Assembly (NCBI GenBank): GCA_003454665.1
Contig: DMKB01000096.1
Location: 1 to 10,198 of the forward strand
Origin: Nitrospiraceae bacterium
Lineage (GTDB): Bacteria > Nitrospirota > UBA9217
Direction: 5' to 3'
DNA length: 10,198 nucleotides
Shown here: in pieces, positions 7,041 to 10,198 of the stretch
How the letters are laid out: each line of letters begins with the position of its first letter
Numbering within the stretch: position 1 is the stretch's first letter
Notes under the pieces: model-generated
Told to the model about the DNA's origin: nothing
Database searches by the model: none
The model's input: the letters and a program-made list of their open reading frames with translations, nothing else
Translations under genes and position numbers: made by a program

Positions 7041-7928
7041 ATGAAGATAGAAAAAGTTTTATTTTCCACAAAGTTCAGGGTCCTCGCCTTTAAAGCGCTC
7101 GAGTCTCTCTTCGTGCTGAAGGGTGCCGGGCTCAAGGAGATCATCCTGTATCATGTCATCCCGAGAGACGAGGTGGGCTTTGTTCCCTTCGGCGGGTATC
7201 TCAAGGAAGAAGAAGAGCGGCTTCATGAAGAGGCCCGGATACGGTTTGAGGACTGGCAGAAGTCGTTGCATGCTCAGGGGATTGGGAGCAGAATCGTCAT
7301 TGAGGTTGGGGACCCGGTTCCGAATATTCTGCATACCGCGGAGAGGGAAAACGTCGATCTTATCGTAATCGGCAAAAAGAAAAAAGTCGGCCCGGAACTG
7401 TCGTTTATGGGTTCCCGTACGCTCCAGATTATTACGCGGAGTAAAATACCCACCCTGGTCAGCAAATATATGGTTGAGTTCGAGCGGCAGGGAGAGCGGG
7501 TAACGCGAGTGAATAAGGATCAATTCAAACGACCGCTCCTCGCCACGGATTGGTGCGACCCTGCGGAACGGGCGATGGGTCTTCTTATGTCACTTTCCGG
7601 CATAGTCGAAAAAGCAGATATATGTAATATCATCGGGGTAAAGATTGCAAAGGATCTGGATAAGGACGCACTGCATCAGTGTGAACGAGAAAACAGGGAT
7701 CGCCTGGCGAAGGATTGTGAGACGTTGCGGGCCTCGGGGATAGAAGCCGAACTGCACCTCGGCGCGGGAAAAAGTTACGAGGAAATCATCCGGATATCGA
7801 GGGCCGTCGATGCGAGCATGATCATCGTAGGGACCTCGGGAAAGAGCCGGCTGCACGAGATATTCCTCGGGAGCAACTCGCACAAAGTGGCTGAATTTTC
7901 GGAGTTGCCGACCCTGTTGGTTCCCTGA
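7041..7928 (+). CDS. Tandem universal stress protein (two UspA domains)
   Basis: A soluble cytoplasmic protein of 295 residues made of two UspA folds, at about 1-143 and 155-295. The second domain ends with a perfect nucleotide-binding signature, G-2x-G-9x-G-S: Gly264, Gly267 and Gly277-Ser278, within VGTSGKSRLHEIFLGS. The first domain keeps Gly111 and Gly124-Ser125 but has Lys114 where the second glycine belongs, in a run of four lysines. Only the C-terminal domain therefore looks fully able to bind ATP in the classical way. UspA proteins are stress-related nucleotide-binding proteins, and some act as regulatory partners of membrane carriers. Its position 19 bases behind the antiporter gene suggests co-expression and possibly a regulatory role on it (inference). 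ATG 7041 is chosen over ATG 7032 because of the ribosome binding site. No clear terminator follows. Confidence 0.9.
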   Translation: MKIEKVLFSTKFRVLAFKALESLFVLKGAGLKEIILYHVIPRDEVGFVPFGGYLKEEEERLHEEARIRFEDWQKSLHAQGIGSRIVIEVGDPVPNILHTAERENVDLIVIGKKKKVGPELSFMGSRTLQIITRSKIPTLVSKYMVEFERQGERVTRVNKDQFKRPLLATDWCDPAERAMGLLMSLSGIVEKADICNIIGVKIAKDLDKDALHQCERENRDRLAKDCETLRASGIEAELHLGAGKSYEEIIRISRAVDASMIIVGTSGKSRLHEIFLGSNSHKVAEFSELPTLLVP

Positions 7929-8175
7929 TTCCATTATTAATGATGCAGCTTGATATGCTGCGGATAGCAAACTTTGGACTGGTCCATCTGCGACAGAGCA
8001 CGATCGCCGCAGAAACTGCTGAAGGACTCACTCCCTCGACGGCTGTGATGTAGTCTGATTATAAAGTATTCACCTTGCCGCCAATAACACATATTCATTT
8101 CCTGTTCCCTGCGATGAATCGATGCATTGCACCACCAAAGCCGGCATGCGCGTTAAATTTAGTATTACTACATCA

Positions 8176-8201
8176 TGTCAATTTATTGATATATATTGAC
8201 A
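8176..8201 (+). promoter_or_regulatory. Operator-like inverted repeat overlapping the -35 box
   Basis: TGTCAAT (8176-8182) and ATTGACA (8195-8201) are perfect reverse complements separated by 12 bases. The right arm contains the promoter's TTGACA. A smaller nested palindrome TCAAT-TT-ATTGA (8178-8189) lies on the left arm. Position and symmetry suggest a binding site for a dimeric regulator; chance is possible in such AT-rich DNA. Confidence 0.4.
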
Positions 8202-8224
8202 TCCGGTATATTGTGAGATATTTT
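8196..8224 (+). promoter_or_regulatory. Candidate promoter of the riboswitch-M6 peptidase transcript
   Basis: A perfect TTGACA (8196-8201) and a TATTTT (8219-8224, four of six consensus bases) are 17 bases apart. Transcription would begin near 8231, about 80 bases before the aptamer, giving a leader of about 465 bases for the peptidase. Confidence 0.5.
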
Positions 8225-8310
8225 TTAACCAAGAGGGGGCCTGCATACTTTTTCCAGTAGTCACAATCGTTAATAATTCTCACCTCAGATTTATATTCAA
8301 ATAACTGATT

Positions 8311-8391
8311 CCCGACAAAGCCGAACTCTTCGCAAGGAGGGGGCGGAAAGTGGCGGGTCTTCTGAATCGTGAAGATGGCCGAGCTGCCGAA
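8311..8391 (+). ncRNA. GEMM-I-like cyclic dinucleotide riboswitch aptamer
   Basis: The order and spacing of elements follow the GEMM-I (c-di-GMP-I) family. A CCGACAAAG 5' strand (8312-8320) opens it. P2 follows (8326-8331 with 8336-8341, six pairs including two G-U) and is capped by the GNRA tetraloop GCAA (8332-8335). Then comes the AAAG receptor strand (8347-8350) and P3 (8357-8362 with 8371-8376, continued by 8352-8354 with 8378-8380). The 3' block GATGGCCGAGCTGCCGAA (8374-8391) differs by a few bases from the family's usual ending GGCCGGGTTGCCGAA. Several normally invariant bases differ, as described in the findings, and P1 is poorly paired. An intrinsic terminator overlaps its 3' end, the usual expression platform. 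Known members bind c-di-GMP, or 3',3'-cGAMP in the Geobacter-type variants. The family call is by eye. Confidence 0.7.
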
Positions 8392-8421
8392 GGATAATCC
8401 TTTGGTATGCTCGGCTTTTTT
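8378..8421 (+). terminator. Riboswitch-linked intrinsic terminator
   Basis: GCCGAGC (8378-8384) pairs with GCTCGGC (8409-8415), and CCGAAGGA (8387-8394) pairs with TCCTTTGG (8398-8405) with one G-U pair. Weak pairs and one bulged base bridge the two blocks, followed by six T residues (8416-8421). The 5' arm lies inside the aptamer's 3' half, so the terminator and the folded aptamer exclude each other. Confidence 0.85.
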
Positions 8422-8674
8422 GTTGGAATACACTTGCGCAACGAATGAAACCAGTGGCGTGTATGCAATGAGTGATTTTACCTTCGGCATATGCGTGGTG
8501 AAAAATACCATTTTCAATCGATGGGAATAGTACCTTTACTTTTCTTATTAAGCGTAATAGAATTTTCTTAATCAAGAACAGGAGAAGGGGAGGTGCTGGT
8601 ACAGGACCCATGCTGAACCTATCGTGGTGAGGTATTGGAATGAAGCCGGCGCTAGGCATTCAAATTTCAAGTTC

Positions 8675-8683
8675 AAGGGGGGA
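8675..8683 (+). promoter_or_regulatory. Ribosome binding site of the M6 peptidase
   Basis: AAGGGGGGA ends 11 bases before ATG 8695. The spacing is somewhat long and the match to AGGAGG is imperfect, but no better start lies nearby, and the following codons encode a clear signal peptide. Confidence 0.5.
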
Positions 8684-8694
8684 ATACGAATACC

Positions 8695-10198
8695 ATGAAG
8701 AGTAATATGTTTATAAAAGTACTTGCTATCAGTGCTGCCGTTGTCCTATCAGTTCTTACAGTAAACTCAATAGCTCTTGCTGTACCAGCTCTGCCTGATA
8801 AAGACTACACCCTTACGCAAGCTGACGGAACGACGATGTTTACGGCACGTCAGTGGGGTGATGAGTGGTCTAATGGGTGGGAGACGGGAGACGGATATTC
8901 CATCGTCTTCGACACAGCAACAGATAACTGGATGTATGCTGAGGTGGATGCAAACGGCTGGCTGATTCCATCTGCCCAGATTGTCGATGATGGCGCGCCT
9001 CCGGCTCCTTCCGAAGGCCTGCGGCCGTCGGGGAATGCGCTGGCTGCAATCAAACAGGCGCGGGCGACGCAGTTGTCGCGTTCGCTGTCAGCGCCGGTCA
9101 CCGGCACAGCGAGCATACCGGTTCTTCTGGTAAATTTCGTGGGTACGACTACTGCGTTCACGACAACAGACTTTGCCACGCTACTGTTCGGTATCACGCA
9201 AAAGAATATGACTGACTACTACCAGGAAGTATCGTACGGCGCTTTTAGTGTAACAAAAGGCCCCGGTAATGTCGCAGGGTGGTATCAGGCACTTGACATT
9301 CCCGCCTACTTTGGAACGAATACCTCCAGCGGCGCTGTCCGTGACCAGTGGCCCGGAGATCTCGTATATCAAGCGGCAAAAGCGGCTGATGCCGTGAAAT
9401 TCAATTTCGCCCCCTATGACAGCGACGGTGACTGTAAGGTGGACGTTGTTTTCATTGTCCATCAGGGCACTGGCGAAGAGGAGAGCGGCGTCACGACGGA
9501 TATTTGGTCGCATAAGTGGAGTCTGAGCGGTGCTCATGGTGCTACTCCCCAAAGGAGCAACTACGGCCCTTATCTTGCCTTAAATAGCGCTGATCCATCC
9601 TGTCCGAACGGCTACGAAGTGGATGACTACATCCTGGTTCCCGAGCAATTGGTATCGTCGACCGCTATTCCAACCCAGTCGACGCTCGGTGTATTTGTTC
9701 ATGAATACGGGCATGTGCTCGGCCTTCCTGATCTTTACGATGTTGACCATTCATCAGAAGGCATCGGATTCTGGGGGGTGATGGGAAAGGGAAGCTGGGG
9801 GACCACTTCTACCGGTAATCCAGGTGATAAACCTGTTCACCTGAGCGCCTGGAGTAAATACGCTCTCGGCTGGGTAACGCCCACCCGTGTTTTCGGAACA
9901 CTCACGAATGAACAGATCGACGAAGCTACGGGAAGCGCTGATGTCTACCAGCTTTTGGCAGGGACACCGCCTTCCGGAGAATACTACCTTGTGGAAAACA
10001 GGGCGAAGACGAGATTCGACATAGGGCTTCCCTGGGAAGGGCTTTTGATATGGCACGTTGATGGTGATTTGATCGCGAACAAAATCAACTCCCATGATGT
10101 CAACACCGATGAATGCAATCCAAGCTTGTACCCTTGTCCCAATGATCATTACGGCGTGGCCCTCGTCCAGGCAGACGATCTCTGGCAACTGGAATCAG
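8695..10198 (+). CDS. Secreted M6 family (immune inhibitor A-like) zinc metallopeptidase, partial
   Basis: The frame from ATG 8695 stays open to the window end (501 codons), so the C-terminus is missing. Residues 1-29 form a signal peptide: MKSNMFIK, a hydrophobic core, and a SIALA-VP cleavage site. A propeptide-like region follows, with GDE (55-57) and DGYSIVFD (66-73), a pattern common ahead of M6 catalytic domains. The catalytic domain has an acidic DSDGDCKVD loop (242-250), which is probably Ca-binding. The zinc signature HEYGHVLGLPD (336-346) gives His336, His340 and probably Asp346 as ligands and Glu337 as catalytic base. A Met-turn-like VMGKGSW has Met363. LSAWSKYALGWV and the later VENR and GLLIWHVDGD segments match the end of M6 catalytic domains. 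The enzyme should be exported and cleave extracellular proteins. Beta-sandwich or sorting domains often follow in this family but lie outside the window. A riboswitch-like element precedes it. Confidence 0.93.
   Translation, partial: MKSNMFIKVLAISAAVVLSVLTVNSIALAVPALPDKDYTLTQADGTTMFTARQWGDEWSNGWETGDGYSIVFDTATDNWMYAEVDANGWLIPSAQIVDDGAPPAPSEGLRPSGNALAAIKQARATQLSRSLSAPVTGTASIPVLLVNFVGTTTAFTTTDFATLLFGITQKNMTDYYQEVSYGAFSVTKGPGNVAGWYQALDIPAYFGTNTSSGAVRDQWPGDLVYQAAKAADAVKFNFAPYDSDGDCKVDVVFIVHQGTGEEESGVTTDIWSHKWSLSGAHGATPQRSNYGPYLALNSADPSCPNGYEVDDYILVPEQLVSSTAIPTQSTLGVFVHEYGHVLGLPDLYDVDHSSEGIGFWGVMGKGSWGTTSTGNPGDKPVHLSAWSKYALGWVTPTRVFGTLTNEQIDEATGSADVYQLLAGTPPSGEYYLVENRAKTRFDIGLPWEGLLIWHVDGDLIANKINSHDVNTDECNPSLYPCPNDHYGVALVQADDLWQLES

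Larger units (their letters stand above)
7929..8694 (+). other. 766-base gene-poor region leading to the M6 peptidase
   Basis: No protein gene here is convincing. The first 240 bases (7929-8170) show only a weak GCAGC/GCTGC hairpin (7945-7961) behind the Usp stop. From 8176 come an inverted repeat, a promoter, a GEMM-I-like aptamer and a terminator, each listed separately. The remaining stretch from the terminator to the peptidase start (8422-8694) is AT-rich at first. It ends in purine-rich blocks (AGGAGAAGGGGAGG near 8579-8592) and contains only tiny open frames. Confidence 0.6.

Noticed and set aside
7945..7961. GCAGC/GCTGC hairpin considered as the Usp terminator
   Set aside because: Only five base pairs, no T-run, and a 7-base loop: too weak to call a terminator.
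8075..8260. 61-codon + strand frame with a TTG start
   Set aside because: No ribosome binding site, no recognisable motif, and it overlaps the candidate promoter and inverted repeat.
8305..8345. CRISPR array, tRNA or insertion-sequence ends searched for in the long gap
   Set aside because: No regularly spaced repeats, no cloverleaf with a GTTCRA-type arm, and no transposase frame or terminal repeats were seen anywhere in the window.
8173..8517. 114-codon minus-strand frame starting at 8517
   Set aside because: It runs antisense through the promoter, aptamer and terminator, has no recognisable domain, and its length is unremarkable for AT-rich DNA. The + strand RNA elements explain the region better.

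Overview
The window reads as chromosomal DNA of a Gram-negative bacterium, about 55% GC. A deep-branching anaerobic group such as Nitrospirota or Desulfobacterota would fit: it has a full-length bifunctional GlnE, a TSUP transporter paired with a small membrane protein, a GEMM-I-like RNA and an M6 peptidase. That placement is inference; the sequence holds no taxonomic marker. Apart from the first gene, everything lies on the + strand.

Layout. (1) 1-462, minus strand: the N-terminal 154 residues of a circularly permuted NlpC/P60 (YiiX/YebB-like) cysteine hydrolase, cut by the window edge. (2) 587-3724: glnE, divergent from it, with a promoter so close that the mRNA may be leaderless. (3) 3725-4042: a 318-base gap with an inverted repeat, a TTGACA-type promoter and a hairpin-rich leader. 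It feeds a two-gene operon (4043-5452): a TSUP (TauE/SafE-like) anion transporter and a three-helix membrane partner. A very strong intrinsic terminator closes it (5462-5509). (4) 5654-7928: a second operon, with a CitMHS/NhaD-type ion transporter (again possibly leaderless) and a tandem universal stress protein. (5) 7929-8694: a 766-base gap without a convincing gene. It holds an operator-like inverted repeat on a promoter, a GEMM-I-like (cyclic dinucleotide) aptamer and an intrinsic terminator sharing bases with the aptamer. (6) 8695 to the window end: a secreted M6 (immune-inhibitor-A-like) zinc metallopeptidase, open at the right edge.

How the parts work together. GlnE tunes glutamine synthetase to nitrogen status. 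The two transporter operons are membrane ion or anion export modules, the second coupled to a nucleotide-binding stress protein. The most interesting segment is the leader of the M6 peptidase. A riboswitch-like RNA with an otherwise convincing GEMM-I architecture departs from the family at bases that normally form the ligand pocket and the P1 helix. Its 3' half doubles as the 5' arm of a terminator, which predicts ligand-dependent read-through into a secreted protease gene. Whether it binds c-di-GMP, cGAMP, something else or nothing cannot be settled from sequence alone.
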